DNA of 64,000 nucleotides from Fidelibacterota bacterium SCGC AAA298-D23 (GTDB taxonomy: Bacteria; Fidelibacterota; Marinisomatia; Marinisomatales; Marinisomataceae). Made by a program: the position numbers and the translations under genes. The notes below the pieces were generated by a model. It saw nothing but the letters and a program-made list of their open reading frames with translations, was not told the origin of the DNA and made no database searches. Position 1 is the first letter of the stretch, and every line of letters starts with the position of its first letter. Shown in pieces: positions 17,321-27,237 of the stretch. The DNA is taken from positions 66,901-130,900 of the forward strand of contig AQSI01000004.1 of the NCBI GenBank assembly GCA_000402655.1. Direction: 5' to 3'.

Positions 17321-17544
17321 TGAATAGATTAAAAGCGATTAATTCAGTTCAGTTTTCAATTCAATTAATAACTGCATTGCTTCTATTGTACTTTACATTA
17401 AAATCTGATACACCAGATCGTGCTATAATCCCAATTTTATTACTTCTGGGGTGGTCGCTTGGTTTTTATCAGAGAAGAGTTACTCGAAGAAGAGTTAACA
17501 AGCTTAGAGGTTCTAAAGATAAAGATGTTTTACATGAAGGTTAA
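17320..17544 (+). CDS. Small two-helix membrane protein (74 aa)
   Basis: Two hydrophobic helices (about 13-26 and 35-49) are followed by a strongly basic segment, YQRRVTRRRVNKLRG, that should face the cytoplasm. It begins at the aminopeptidase stop and ends two bases before the nuclease gene. No family recognised. Confidence 0.6.
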   Translation: MNRLKAINSVQFSIQLITALLLLYFTLKSDTPDRAIIPILLLLGWSLGFYQRRVTRRRVNKLRGSKDKDVLHEG

Positions 17545-17546
17545 TA

Positions 17547-18263
17547 ATGAATGAATTATTCAAAAATGATATTACTTTAGACCAAGAAAATCATAAATAT
17601 ATACTCGACAATAGTCCTGAATTTAAGTTTTCAAGTGTTACTGAGTTTATCCATTTTTTCTTTGAAAAGTTCGATCAAGAAAAAGTAGCTACCAAGTTGA
17701 TAAATACAAATCCAAAGTATAGTGGTAAAACGTTAAACGAAGTACTTAAAGAATGGGGAAAAGGTGCAGAAAGAGGTACCATAGTCCATAATGAATTAGA
17801 GATGTTTGTAAAAGAAAATATTACTCCTAAGCATCAAATGTCAATTACAGGCGCTAGATGGTTAAAGGAGAAACAAAAAAATGAACACAACTCATTTTTC
17901 TCAGAAGTTATAGTTTATTCAAAAGAATTAGGAATAGCAGGAACAATTGACCTACTTGTATATAATAGTGAACAAAATATGTACCATTTAGTTGATTGGA
18001 AAACTAATAAAAGAATTGATAAAAATTCATTTAGAAATAAGAAAGGGATACTTTCTTCATCTCAACATTTAGACGATTGTAATTTTGTACACTATTCTTT
18101 ACAACTATCATTTTATCGATATATTCTTGAACGTTACTATGGGTTAGAGGTAGGAAGCCAAACTCTATTTCACCTAAAAGAAAATGATACCTATGAAATC
18201 TTTAATGTAGATTACAAAAGCGAAGATCTAATTAATATGCTTCGTGAAAAGGAATTAATCTAA
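17547..18263 (+). CDS. PD-(D/E)XK nuclease, RecB/Cas4/phage-exonuclease-like
   Basis: A 238-residue protein with the core H81 (GTIVHNELE), then GIAGTIDLLVYN with Asp135, then LVDWKT with Asp150 and Lys152, and a C-terminal YSLQLSFYRYIL. This H...D...D-x-K plus Q-x-x-x-Y order is that of RecB/Cas4-type and phage exonuclease-like PD-(D/E)XK nucleases. No helicase domain and no iron-sulfur cysteines are seen. No cas genes are nearby. A Gp157-like gene of phage type lies 0.6 kb away on the other strand. Confidence 0.78.
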   Translation: MNELFKNDITLDQENHKYILDNSPEFKFSSVTEFIHFFFEKFDQEKVATKLINTNPKYSGKTLNEVLKEWGKGAERGTIVHNELEMFVKENITPKHQMSITGARWLKEKQKNEHNSFFSEVIVYSKELGIAGTIDLLVYNSEQNMYHLVDWKTNKRIDKNSFRNKKGILSSSQHLDDCNFVHYSLQLSFYRYILERYYGLEVGSQTLFHLKENDTYEIFNVDYKSEDLINMLREKELI

Positions 18264-18845
18264 AATAAAATATATTATATCAATAAGAGTATATAGAAAT
18301 AAATATCCTATTACTTCAATAAGAACACCATTTATTCTACTAATTTTTACTAAAACTTTCTCTCCTGTTTTTGGCCTTTTGTACTTAAAAATATTTGGTA
18401 TTAATCTCGGAGTAGATTTCATATAACTTTCAAACTTATCTCCGTGATTTGTTCTGAGTTTTCTTTCTTCGTTAGCAATAGTTGGTATGTGAAATATGAC
18501 AAAAATCAATAGCAGAGCCAAAGGAAGATAAATAGCTTTTAATGCTAAACTAAAACCTAGCAACATTATTAAACTAAAAAAGTATAATGGATTTCTAACC
18601 ATTGAAAAAGGTCCAGAAGTAACAAGATTTCTTGTCTTATTACCTTCAATATATAATGAAGCCCAAATTCTACCAAACGAACCAAAAACAACTAGTACAA
18701 AGCCTAAAATGCTCATTTGTAAGGACTCAATTGTAGTTATTTCAAGAGTATAGGCCCTGAAATCATTATTTGTAATAGATAGAACTATAAGAAGTAAAAT
18801 AGAGACTCTTAAAAAATACATCCTATATTTTGCTAAAAATTTCAT
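18255..18845 (-). CDS. Isoprenylcysteine/phospholipid methyltransferase-like membrane protein
   Basis: A 196-residue protein with four to five hydrophobic segments. LVTSGPFSMVRNPLYFFSL and the later EERKLRTNHGDKFESYMKSTPRLIP match the ICMT/PEMT-like methyltransferase family, whose R-N-P-x-Y and E-E motifs bind S-adenosylmethionine. The acceptor is unknown. The gene converges on the nuclease gene and overlaps it by nine bases, and it follows the Gp157-like gene on the minus strand. Confidence 0.8.
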   Translation of the reverse strand: MKFLAKYRMYFLRVSILLLIVLSITNNDFRAYTLEITTIESLQMSILGFVLVVFGSFGRIWASLYIEGNKTRNLVTSGPFSMVRNPLYFFSLIMLLGFSLALKAIYLPLALLLIFVIFHIPTIANEERKLRTNHGDKFESYMKSTPRLIPNIFKYKRPKTGEKVLVKISRINGVLIEVIGYLFLYTLIDIIYFILD

Positions 18846-18851
18846 TATAAT

Positions 18852-19343
18852 TTATTTGATGCTTATTCTCTTTTCTTGAATAAGCTCGCATCCTGGGATA
18901 TCTTCGCCATTCTTTAGTGACTCTTTTAATTTATCCTTATTCAATAATTTAGTTTCTTTTACCTGAAAGAATTCTTCAGGAATTTTCTCTTCATCTACAA
19001 TATGTACTTTCTCAGGATTTTTATAAATAGCAATAACTATATCATCGTTCTCAATTCTCTCTGTATTTGTTTTTTCAAAATTAATTCGAAGATAATCTTT
19101 TAATCTTGTTATCTTCTTTTCTAAAGAGTTTCTACGATGTTTTTGTGTACTTTCTATTTCTTTAATGCCTTGAGCCAAATGTTCAAGGTTTCGGATATAT
19201 TTGGCAACGTTCGCTGATTTTAATTTGAATTCACCCTCAATTGATTCTATTTCTTTTATTAAATCTGAATCATCATGATCTAATAAGTTATCTAAAGATT
19301 TTTCAAATTCATTTGCGATATCATAGAGGGTTGATTTTGACAT
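18852..19343 (-). CDS. Siphovirus Gp157-like protein
   Basis: A 163-residue charged protein. The N-terminal two thirds are helical and coiled-coil-like (LIKEIESIEGEFKLKSANVAKYIRNLE), and the C-terminus carries NPEKVHIVDEEKIPEEFF. This is the layout of the Siphovirus Gp157 family, usually found beside single-strand annealing or nuclease genes in phages. Here it sits 31 bases after pntB and just before a methyltransferase, with a RecB-like nuclease close by. Molecular function is not established. Family assignment is from remembered pattern only. Confidence 0.65.
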   Translation of the reverse strand: MSKSTLYDIANEFEKSLDNLLDHDDSDLIKEIESIEGEFKLKSANVAKYIRNLEHLAQGIKEIESTQKHRRNSLEKKITRLKDYLRINFEKTNTERIENDDIVIAIYKNPEKVHIVDEEKIPEEFFQVKETKLLNKDKLKESLKNGEDIPGCELIQEKRISIK

Positions 19344-19374
19344 GATTTAATATAGAAAAAAAAATAAAAGAAGT

Positions 19375-20763
19375 TTATAATTCTTTTACTTCTTTAAGTA
19401 ATTCATTTAGCATGTCTTTTGCATCACCAAAAACCATGATAGAATTGTCATATCCAAATAATTCATTTTGCACTCCAGCAAAACCTGGATTCATACTTCT
19501 TTTATTAATAATTACAGTTCTTGATTTGTCTACATTCAAAATAGGCATACCATAGATTGGACTGGATTGATCATGTCTAGCTGCAGGATTTACCACATCA
19601 TTTGCGCCAAGAATAAGTGCAACATCACAATCCTCAAATTCTGGATTAATTTCATCTAAATCTTTTAAAACATCATAAGAAACATTGGCCTCGGCAAGTA
19701 AAACATTCATATGTCCAGGCATTCTTCCAGCAACTGGATGAATTGCATACAATACTGTTTTACCCATGGCTTCAAGAGATTCAGCTACCTCTCTAGCAAC
19801 GTGTTGTGCTTGGGCAACTGCAAGTCCATATCCAGGAACAATAATAATTTTTTCTGCTGCATCTAAAATCATAGCTGCTTCAGTTGTTGAATAGCTCTTA
19901 ATATTCATTTCTTTTCCATCTGAGCTTCCGCTTTCAGACTCAGCTCCAACTGCACCAAATATTACATTTGCAAGTGAACGATTCATTCCTTTACACATAA
20001 TGTTTGTTAAAATTAGCCCTGACGCTCCAACAAGAGATCCACTGATAATTAGGGCATTATTGCTAATTAAAAATCCTGTAGCTGCCGCGGCAATTCCAGA
20101 ATATGAGTTTAAAAGTGAAATAACAACCGGCATATCTGCACCACCAATTGGAATTGTAAGACCAACACCAAGAATTAGTGCAAGAACAACAATTACAAAG
20201 AATGCGTTTAAATAACCACTGAACATTGATGAATCAAAAAATAGACCAGGTGCAAGTATTAAGGAAACTGAAAGCAGAGCAATTACAGCATTGATAGCTT
20301 GTTGGCCTTTAAATGTAACAGCTCTTCCTGATATAAATCCTTGAAGTTTACCAAATGCTACAAAACTACCAGTAAAAGTTAATGATCCAATGAAAACACT
20401 TAAACATACAATGATAAATGGACTATTTGGTGACGATAAGAATTCTGAAGATGCAACAAAAGCAGATGCTGCTCCACCTAAACCATTAAAAATAGCAACC
20501 ATTTGAGGCATTTCAGTCATTTGAACTCTTGTTGCAAAGATTGCTCCAATAACTGCTCCTATTCCAATTCCAGCAAGAATTAAAGTAAAGTCAAATTCTT
20601 TTCCTGGATATGTTATGGTAGCAATAATAGCTATTAACATTCCTAAAGAGGATAAAAGGTTTCCGCTTCTAGCAGTCTTAGGATGAGATAATCTTTTGAT
20701 ACCTAAAATAAAGGCTACTGCAGAAATTAAATAAAGGATATTTGTTATTTGAATAGCTTCCAT
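19375..20763 (-). CDS. pntB: NAD(P) transhydrogenase subunit beta
   Basis: A 462-residue protein with about nine transmembrane helices (membrane part dII) and a C-terminal NADP-binding domain (dIII). IVPGYGLAVAQAQH, HPVAGRMPGHMNVLLAEA, GANDVVNPAA and NKRSMNPGFAG are typical dIII segments. It couples hydride transfer between NADH and NADP+ to proton flow across the inner membrane. It is last of the three pnt genes, seven bases after the alpha-2 gene. Confidence 0.96.
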   Translation of the reverse strand: MEAIQITNILYLISAVAFILGIKRLSHPKTARSGNLLSSLGMLIAIIATITYPGKEFDFTLILAGIGIGAVIGAIFATRVQMTEMPQMVAIFNGLGGAASAFVASSEFLSSPNSPFIIVCLSVFIGSLTFTGSFVAFGKLQGFISGRAVTFKGQQAINAVIALLSVSLILAPGLFFDSSMFSGYLNAFFVIVVLALILGVGLTIPIGGADMPVVISLLNSYSGIAAAATGFLISNNALIISGSLVGASGLILTNIMCKGMNRSLANVIFGAVGAESESGSSDGKEMNIKSYSTTEAAMILDAAEKIIIVPGYGLAVAQAQHVAREVAESLEAMGKTVLYAIHPVAGRMPGHMNVLLAEANVSYDVLKDLDEINPEFEDCDVALILGANDVVNPAARHDQSSPIYGMPILNVDKSRTVIINKRSMNPGFAGVQNELFGYDNSIMVFGDAKDMLNELLKEVKEL

Positions 20764-20769
20764 TTTTTT

Positions 20770-21051
20770 TTACTTCTTTTTAAACATTTTTAACATTCTA
20801 TCTGTAACTAAAAAGCCACCAACAACATTAATAGTTGCACAAATTAAAGCAGCTAAACCAATATATTTACTAGCATCACCTGCATCTACTAATATTGCTA
20901 GAATTGCACCAACAATAGCAATTCCTGAAATAGCATTTGAACCAGACATTAATGGCGTATGTAATGTAGGTGGAACTTTGTTTATAATTTCATTACCAAC
21001 AAATACTGCAAGTATAAAAATAGTAATTAAGCTAACAATATCAATTTGCAT
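20770..21051 (-). CDS. NAD(P) transhydrogenase subunit alpha, membrane part (alpha-2)
   Basis: A 93-residue protein with three hydrophobic helices. VFVGNEIINKVPPTLHTPLMSGSNAISG is the conserved start of the transhydrogenase membrane domain. In this lineage alpha is split into a soluble NAD-binding subunit and this membrane subunit. Its ATG shares a base with the stop of the alpha-1 gene. Confidence 0.94.
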   Translation of the reverse strand: MQIDIVSLITIFILAVFVGNEIINKVPPTLHTPLMSGSNAISGIAIVGAILAILVDAGDASKYIGLAALICATINVVGGFLVTDRMLKMFKKK

Positions 21052-22172
21052 TACATTAACTCCTTCGTTTGTTGATGTCGAATTTCGCCATTTTCAATAA
21101 ATAGCATTCCATCAATTATCTCGTCTTCTTTATCAAGTTTAAATCCTTCTTCAGAATGGCAGTGATCAATAATAGCCTCAATATTTTTTGAGAAAAGTTG
21201 ACTAGAGTGATATGCCATAGTGCTTGGTAAGTTGGAATTACCATCAATTAGCACACCATTATGAATAACGATTTCATTTTCTTGAGTTAACTCACAATTA
21301 CCACCATTTTCAGAAGCTAAATCCATTATAACTGAACCAGGCGCCATAGTCTCAACCATACTTTTTGGTATTAACATTGGGGCAGGTCTATTAGGAATCA
21401 GTGCTGTTGTAATAACTATATCTGACTTACCAACTCTTTCTTTCATTAGTTCTTGCTGTTTGGCTTTATATTCTTCGCTGGTTTCTGATGCATAACCTCC
21501 AGAACCAACACCATCATCAGAATCGCTATCAACTTCAATGAATTTTGCACCCAAGCTCTCTACCTGTTCTTTTACTTCAGGTCTTACATCAAATGCTTCT
21601 ACTTGAGATCCCAATCTTTTGGCAGTTGCAATAGCTTGTAATCCAGCAACTCCAGCGCCTATTACTAAAGTTCTTGCAGGAGAAATTGTTCCAGCAGCAG
21701 TCATTAAAAGTGGCATATATTTTCCAATATGATTTGAACCAATTAAAACTGATTTATAACCTGCAATGTTAGCTTGAGAACTAAGCACATCCATCTTTTG
21801 TGCTAAAGTAGTTCTAGGAAGCAAGTTTAAAGAAAATGCAGACACTTTTTTATCTGCTAATTTTCTAACACAATCAATTTCTTTAATTGTCTGTAATAAT
21901 GATATAAAAAGTGTCCCTGATTTTAAAAGTGAAACCTCTTCATCTGACGGTGCATTTACTTTACAAATGATATCACAATCAAAAACTTCGTTTTGACTGA
22001 CAATTTTAGCACCAGCTTCTATGTAGTCATTATCGGAATAGTTTGATAATAATCCTGAATCAGATTCAAGAAAAAATTTATATCCTTTTTTAGATAATGC
22101 AGAAACAGTAGATGGCACGATGGCTACTCTTTTTTCTTCAGATTTGTGTTCTTTTAAAATTCCAATTTTCAT
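21051..22172 (-). CDS. NAD(P) transhydrogenase subunit alpha, NAD-binding part (alpha-1)
   Basis: A 373-residue soluble subunit homologous to alanine dehydrogenase. VIGAGVAGLQAIATAKRLGSQVEAFDVRPEVKEQVESLGAKF is the NAD-binding Rossmann part, and the loop SGGYASETSEEY, then RPAPMLIP and DLASENGGNCE, identify transhydrogenase as opposed to alanine dehydrogenase. It is first gene of the minus-strand operon, which probably continues through pntB to the Gp157-like and methyltransferase genes. The promoter should lie in the 89-base divergent gap with pip. Confidence 0.95.
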   Translation of the reverse strand: MKIGILKEHKSEEKRVAIVPSTVSALSKKGYKFFLESDSGLLSNYSDNDYIEAGAKIVSQNEVFDCDIICKVNAPSDEEVSLLKSGTLFISLLQTIKEIDCVRKLADKKVSAFSLNLLPRTTLAQKMDVLSSQANIAGYKSVLIGSNHIGKYMPLLMTAAGTISPARTLVIGAGVAGLQAIATAKRLGSQVEAFDVRPEVKEQVESLGAKFIEVDSDSDDGVGSGGYASETSEEYKAKQQELMKERVGKSDIVITTALIPNRPAPMLIPKSMVETMAPGSVIMDLASENGGNCELTQENEIVIHNGVLIDGNSNLPSTMAYHSSQLFSKNIEAIIDHCHSEEGFKLDKEDEIIDGMLFIENGEIRHQQTKELM

Positions 22173-22261
22173 AACAATAAAATCGAGGTAAAATTACGCA
22201 TTTTAGAACATTCATCAAGAACTTTATTCATATTAAAAAAGATTTTTTATTAAATTAAAAA

Positions 22262-23206
22262 ATGGAATTATATCCTAAAGCAAAAGTTTTCAATTCTTTC
22301 AATCTAAAAGTATCTGAATTACATACAATTTTTGTTGAAGAATCAGGAAACAAAAATGGAAAACCGGTAATTTTTCTTCATGGAGGACCTGGTGGAGGAA
22401 TAAGTTCTACTTATAGACAATATTTTAATCCAGAAGAATGGAGAATAATAATGTTTGACCAAAGAGGTTGTGGTAAAAGCACACCTTTTGCAGAACTTAA
22501 AGAAAATACTACATGGGATTTAGTAGCAGACATAGAAAAAATAAGAAGTCATCTTAAAATTAATCAGTGGGTAGTTTTTGGCGGAAGTTGGGGAAGTACT
22601 TTGTCTTTGGCATATAGTCAAAAACATCCCAATGCGTGTAAAGCTCTAATTTTAAGAGGTATTTTTTTAGTTCGTAAAAAAGAAATTGATTGGTTTTATC
22701 AATATGGGGCAAGCAACATCTATCCAGATAAGTGGGAATCTTATTTAGCACCAATTCCTGAACATAAAAGAGATAATTTATTAAGCGCATATTATGAAAT
22801 TTTGACTGGTGATGATCATGAAAAGAAAATTGAAGCAGCAAAAGCTTGGAGTACATGGGAGGGAAGTTCTGTTAGGCTCATCTTAGATGATGATTTTATA
22901 TCTGATTTTGGTGATGCAAAATTTGCCGAAGCGTTTGCTAGAATTGAATGCCATTATTTTATGAATAATTGTTGGCTTCCAACTGAAAATTATTTAATCG
23001 AGAATGTTGACAAAATAAGACATATTCCTTCTGTCATAGTTCATGGAAGATATGATATAATTTGTCCTGTTGTCCAAGCTTGGGATTTACATAAAGCATG
23101 GCCGGAAGCGGACTTGCATATTATTCCTGATGCAGGACATTCAATTTATGAGGAAGGTATTAAAAATAAACTACTTGAATACACTGACAAATTTCTTAAG
23201 CTTTAG
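22262..23206 (+). CDS. pip: Proline iminopeptidase (S33)
   Basis: A 314-residue alpha/beta hydrolase that releases N-terminal proline from peptides. HGGPGGG forms the oxyanion region, MFDQRGCGKSTP follows, the nucleophile is in GGSWGSTLSLAY, and Asp/His lie in HGRYDIICP and DAGHS. Length and motifs match the classical S33 prolyl aminopeptidases. No signal peptide. Confidence 0.94.
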   Translation: MELYPKAKVFNSFNLKVSELHTIFVEESGNKNGKPVIFLHGGPGGGISSTYRQYFNPEEWRIIMFDQRGCGKSTPFAELKENTTWDLVADIEKIRSHLKINQWVVFGGSWGSTLSLAYSQKHPNACKALILRGIFLVRKKEIDWFYQYGASNIYPDKWESYLAPIPEHKRDNLLSAYYEILTGDDHEKKIEAAKAWSTWEGSSVRLILDDDFISDFGDAKFAEAFARIECHYFMNNCWLPTENYLIENVDKIRHIPSVIVHGRYDIICPVVQAWDLHKAWPEADLHIIPDAGHSIYEEGIKNKLLEYTDKFLKL

Positions 23207-23207
23207 T

Positions 23208-23810
23208 TTATAAGAAACTCGCAATTATTGCTATTAATGCTCCAGCTGAAAAAGATGTTGAGTTTGTAACATCTATAGCAGAAACAATCAAGCCAGCAAT
23301 AACTATCAATTTATTATTAGCATTTCTTGGTTGCTCTTTTTCATAGATTATATCTTTTTCTTTTGGAGTTCTTTCTTCTGTTTGGACAATATCAATTTTA
23401 TCTTCCACAGAAATACTATTTTTGGCAACTAATTGACTGTTTCTAAGGAAAAATTGTAAGGTTTTTCTGTTTGGAGTATTTATTTCAAAAGACTCAATCT
23501 CTGAAAATAATTGTACAGCAATTTGAGTAGATTCATCGCTATTTGAAACTTCAATATTTTTTAAAGAATCATTTTTGTAGTTAGCTAAAGACAAGCTATC
23601 TGCATTAGCATCATATATTGTCATGTAGAACCATTCTGAAGAATACCAGGCGGTAACATTTTCTAGATTTACTTTCCTGTTTGAATCAAGCTGGATAACT
23701 GTACCATTTTTTTTTGATTCAATTTGTAAATTTTTAATTCTTAAATCTTGAGATAGAATAATAGAACTGGAAGCTAAAAATAAAATAGTTACTAATAGAT
23801 TATTTCTCAT
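23208..23810 (-). CDS. Exported protein of unknown function, possibly AMIN-like
   Basis: A 200-residue protein with a signal peptide (LVTILFLASSSIILSQ) and a beta-rich domain (GTVIQLDSNRKVNLENVTAWY...WFYMTIYDA), and a C-terminal hydrophobic helix near 168-200. The beta-rich part resembles AMIN domains that bind peptidoglycan in secretin-type proteins, but this is only a resemblance in pattern. It converges on pip with one base between stops and is divergent from alaS. Confidence 0.6.
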   Translation of the reverse strand: MRNNLLVTILFLASSSIILSQDLRIKNLQIESKKNGTVIQLDSNRKVNLENVTAWYSSEWFYMTIYDANADSLSLANYKNDSLKNIEVSNSDESTQIAVQLFSEIESFEINTPNRKTLQFFLRNSQLVAKNSISVEDKIDIVQTEERTPKEKDIIYEKEQPRNANNKLIVIAGLIVSAIDVTNSTSFSAGALIAIIASFL

Positions 23811-23857
23811 CCATTGAATATATTATTTGTTTAGATTCATATGAAACAATTTTATCG

Positions 23858-26417
23858 ATGAAAAGTTCACAAATTAGAGAATCATTTATCAGCTTTTTTG
23901 AAAGCAAAAGTCATACGCGCGTTCCGAGTGCGCCGGTTCTTCCAATTGGAGATAAGTCCTTGCTATTTACTAATGCTGGAATGAATCAGTTTAAAGCAAT
24001 TTTTTTGAATGCAGAAGAACCCAAAGATTTGCGAGTTGCTAATAGTCAAAAATGCATTAGAGTTAGCGGAAAGCATAATGATTTGGAAGAAGTCGGAAGA
24101 GATGGATTTCACCATACTTTTTTTGAGATGCTTGGCAATTGGTCATTCGGTGATTATTACAAAAAAGAAGCGATTGAATGGTCATGGGAATTATTTACAG
24201 AGGTTTGGAAGCTTGATAAGTCCAGATTGTGGGTTACTGTTTTTGAAGAAGATGATGAAGCTTTCGAGTTATGGAAAAATCAAACAGATATAGATCCAAA
24301 TCGAATTATTCGTTCTGGTGCAAAGGATAATTTTTGGGAAATGGCTGAGACTGGACCATGTGGTCCTTGCTCAGAGATTCATTATTATGTTGGAAATAAT
24401 CCAGCAGATCAACAAGCTGAAATGGTAAATAACTCTTCTGAATATTGGGAATTATGGAATCTTGTATTTATTCAATTTAATCGCCTTAAAGATGGAACTA
24501 TGGAGGATTTGCCAAAAAAACATGTAGACACTGGTGCAGGACTTGAAAGAATTTGTTCAGTATTACAAAACAAAGATTCAAATTATAAAACTGATTTATT
24601 TTCAAAAAACGATTGAAGATTTAGAAATTTTTTCAAACAAAAAATACCAAGATTTTGAGGTTTCATATAATGTTATTTGTGATCATATAAGAATGCTGTC
24701 ATTTGCAATTGCTGATGGAGTTATTCCATCTAATGATGGTAGAGGTTATGTTGTAAGAAGAGTTTTGAGAAGAGGTTCAAAATTTGCTATGAATTTAGAA
24801 ATTAAAGAACCGATTCTATACAAATTGGTTGATTCAGTGGTTTCAACAATGTCTTCTCATTACCCAGAGCTGAAAGAAAAACAAGAATATATTGAGCAAA
24901 CTATTCTTTCGGAAGAACAGTCATTCTTACGAACACTTGAAAAGGGAGTTATTCAATTTGAAAAAATTTTAAGCACTACATCTGGATCAGAAATACATGG
25001 GAAAGATGCATTTAAGCTATATGATACTTATGGATTTCCACTTGATTTAACTCAGCTAATGGCCAAAGAAAGAAAGATGACCGTTGATATAGATGGTTTT
25101 GATGTTGAAATGAAAAATCAAAAAGAGTTAGCTAAATCTGGTCAAAAATTTGAAATGGATAATCTCGATTTAAAATGGAACCTTGAAACTAAAAGTAGCC
25201 ATTCAATTTTTGTTGGATATGAAAATGAAAGTATTTCTTCGAAAATTATAAATCACGCTAAAAATGGAGACGACATAATAATCATTTTAGAAAATACACC
25301 TTTTTATTCCGAGTCTGGAGGTCAAATTGGTGATGCAGGTATAATAAGTAATGATGACTTCTCAGCTAGAGTCAATGATACCCAAAAAAATGGAGATTAT
25401 GTTTTACATATATGCTCACTTACAAATGGCGCTATCGGTGATAATCTTTCTGTAGATTGCATGATAGACGTTGATAGAAGAAATAATATTAAAATTAATC
25501 ATACAGCAACCCATTTACTCCATCAATCCTTAAAAGATGTTTTAGGTGATCATGTAAATCAGGCAGGATCATTAGTTCATCCAGAATATTTAAGGTTTGA
25601 TATTACCCATCCAAAAAAAATTTCTTTAAAGGAATTAGAAAACATTGAGATGATTGTAAATCAGAAAATAGGTGAAGATATCACTGTTGAAACAAGTATT
25701 AAAAGTTTGGAAGAGGCTAAGAAAGAGGGCGCAACCGCTTTATTTGGTGAAAAATATGAAGATGAAGTGAGGGTGGTTACAATGGGCAAGTTTTCAAAAG
25801 AATTGTGCGGAGGAACCCATGTTTCGAGTACAGGTCAAATTAATAAATTTAAAATAAAGCATGATAAAGCAATTTCTTCTGGAATTCGAAGAATAAATGC
25901 TATCACTCATAATGAAGTTGATTTGTATTTAAAACAAAAATCAGAAGAACTAGGATTGCTAAAAGAAGCTGAAAAGAAAAAAGAAGAGGAAAAACAAAGT
26001 CAATCAATTTTGCTCAATAACGTAGATATTGATTCAATTATTAAAAATCCAATAATGGATTTTGATGGAATTGAGTTATTGTTTAGTAAAGTTGAACTTG
26101 GAGTTGCTTCAGATTTAAAGACTGTAAGCAAAAAAATTAAAAACAAAGTAGATTCAGCAATTATTTTCCTTTTTACTGAAATCGACAAAAAAATAACAAT
26201 TTCAATTTCAATTACTGATGACCTAATTGCCAAATCCTTTCATGCTGGAAAATTAGTTAAATTTCTCGCTTCTGAACTTAACGGTCGAGGCGGAGGAAAA
26301 GAAGATTTCGCAATGGCTGGTATACCTTACATCCACCCAAAAGAAATAAATCTTGTTGCTTGGCAACTTGTTAAAAGATTTTTAGAAAAAAAGCATGAGG
26401 ATTCTTTTAATGATTGA
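23858..26417 (+). pseudogene. alaS: Alanyl-tRNA synthetase with a one-base frameshift
   Basis: Together the two frames encode about 852 residues, the normal length for AlaRS. The first frame (23858-24616) carries the class II core: FTNAGMNQFK, RVSGKHNDLEEVG, GNWSFGDYYK, GPCGPCSEIHY and VDTGAGLERI. The second, one base later, carries the rest: GYVVRRVLRRG, the editing-domain HxxxH in ATHLLHQS, LCGGTHV, and the C-terminal GRGGGKEDFAMAG. The break is at about 24599-24609: removing one T from the T-run or one A from the A-run restores TDLF(Q/S)KTIEDL. As alaS is essential, a sequence error is likelier than a dead gene. Confidence 0.93.
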
Positions 26418-26862
26418 GAATAACAAAATAAATATTTTTCTTGATTCTTGGATTGATGGAATAATAAGAATTGGAAAAGTTTATCTCCAAAATGGGAACT
26501 ATAAAAAAAGTGCTGAAAAGTTTGTTGAAACTCACTACGCATTTGATACTGAATCAGTATTATTTAAGCCCACTTTTACAAAAGAGGTTATTTTTAGAAA
26601 TTCTAAAGATAAAGCTTTATCATATTTTATAGGTGGTGATATTGATGAAGATCATGGGTTTGCTATAAAGCCTTGGGAAAAAATTTTAATAGACGAGCTA
26701 AATATTTTAGAAGAAAATAAACTAACGATTGCTATGGGCATTTTTAAGCTCAAGCCTGTAAATAAAGAAAAAATTACTTCAGTAGCTTTTACATTTGTTT
26801 TCACTAAAAATAATGATAATCTAAAAATAAAGGTTCATCACTCATCACCAATAACAACATAA
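26410..26862 (+). CDS. NTF2-like superfamily protein of unknown function
   Basis: About 150 residues from ATG 26410 (an in-frame ATG at 26395 is also possible). FLDSWIDGIIRIGKVYLQNGNYKKSAEKFVE, then VLFKPTFTKEVIFRNSKDKALSYFIGG, then VHHSSP, is a recurring pattern in small marine-bacterial proteins with an NTF2/SnoaL-like fold. The fold is inferred, not shown. It overlaps the end of alaS and precedes ridA by nine bases. Confidence 0.65.
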   Translation: MIENNKINIFLDSWIDGIIRIGKVYLQNGNYKKSAEKFVETHYAFDTESVLFKPTFTKEVIFRNSKDKALSYFIGGDIDEDHGFAIKPWEKILIDELNILEENKLTIAMGIFKLKPVNKEKITSVAFTFVFTKNNDNLKIKVHHSSPITT

Positions 26863-26871
26863 GGAGTTATA

Positions 26872-27237
26872 ATGTCAAAAAAATTTAAATCACCTAATCC
26901 TGTTGGACCATATTCAATGTTTAAAGAATTATCATCTGGTGGTTGGATAACATCAGGACAGATCCCAATTGATCCTGAAAATGGTACTTTGAATAATAAT
27001 AGTTTTGAAGAAGAGGTTGTACAAGTTTTCAATAATCTTGAAGCGGTTTTATCAGATAATGGAAAATCTTTAGATGATGTTAAAAAATTTTTAGTTTTTT
27101 TAACAGACTTATCAATTACTCCTTTAGTTAACGCCGAAATTGAAAAGAGACTTAATGAGCCATTTCCTGCTAGGTCAACAATTCAAGTTGTAGGCTTACC
27201 AATGGGAGCAAATGTTGAAGTAGAATGTTTAGGATAA
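26872..27237 (+). CDS. ridA: RidA-family enamine/imine deaminase
   Basis: A 121-residue RidA (YjgF/YER057c) protein. NPVGPYSM near the start, GWITSGQIPIDPENG, and the C-terminal PARSTIQVVGLPMGANVEVECLG with the key Arg and Glu are present. RidA hydrolyses reactive enamines and imines made by PLP enzymes. A good Shine-Dalgarno AAGGAG precedes the ATG. It overlaps the next gene by 13 bases. Confidence 0.92.
   Translation: MSKKFKSPNPVGPYSMFKELSSGGWITSGQIPIDPENGTLNNNSFEEEVVQVFNNLEAVLSDNGKSLDDVKKFLVFLTDLSITPLVNAEIEKRLNEPFPARSTIQVVGLPMGANVEVECLG

Noticed and set aside
17547..18263. Cas4 of a CRISPR system
   Set aside because: No direct-repeat array and no other cas gene are present, and the Cas4 iron-sulfur cysteines are missing.
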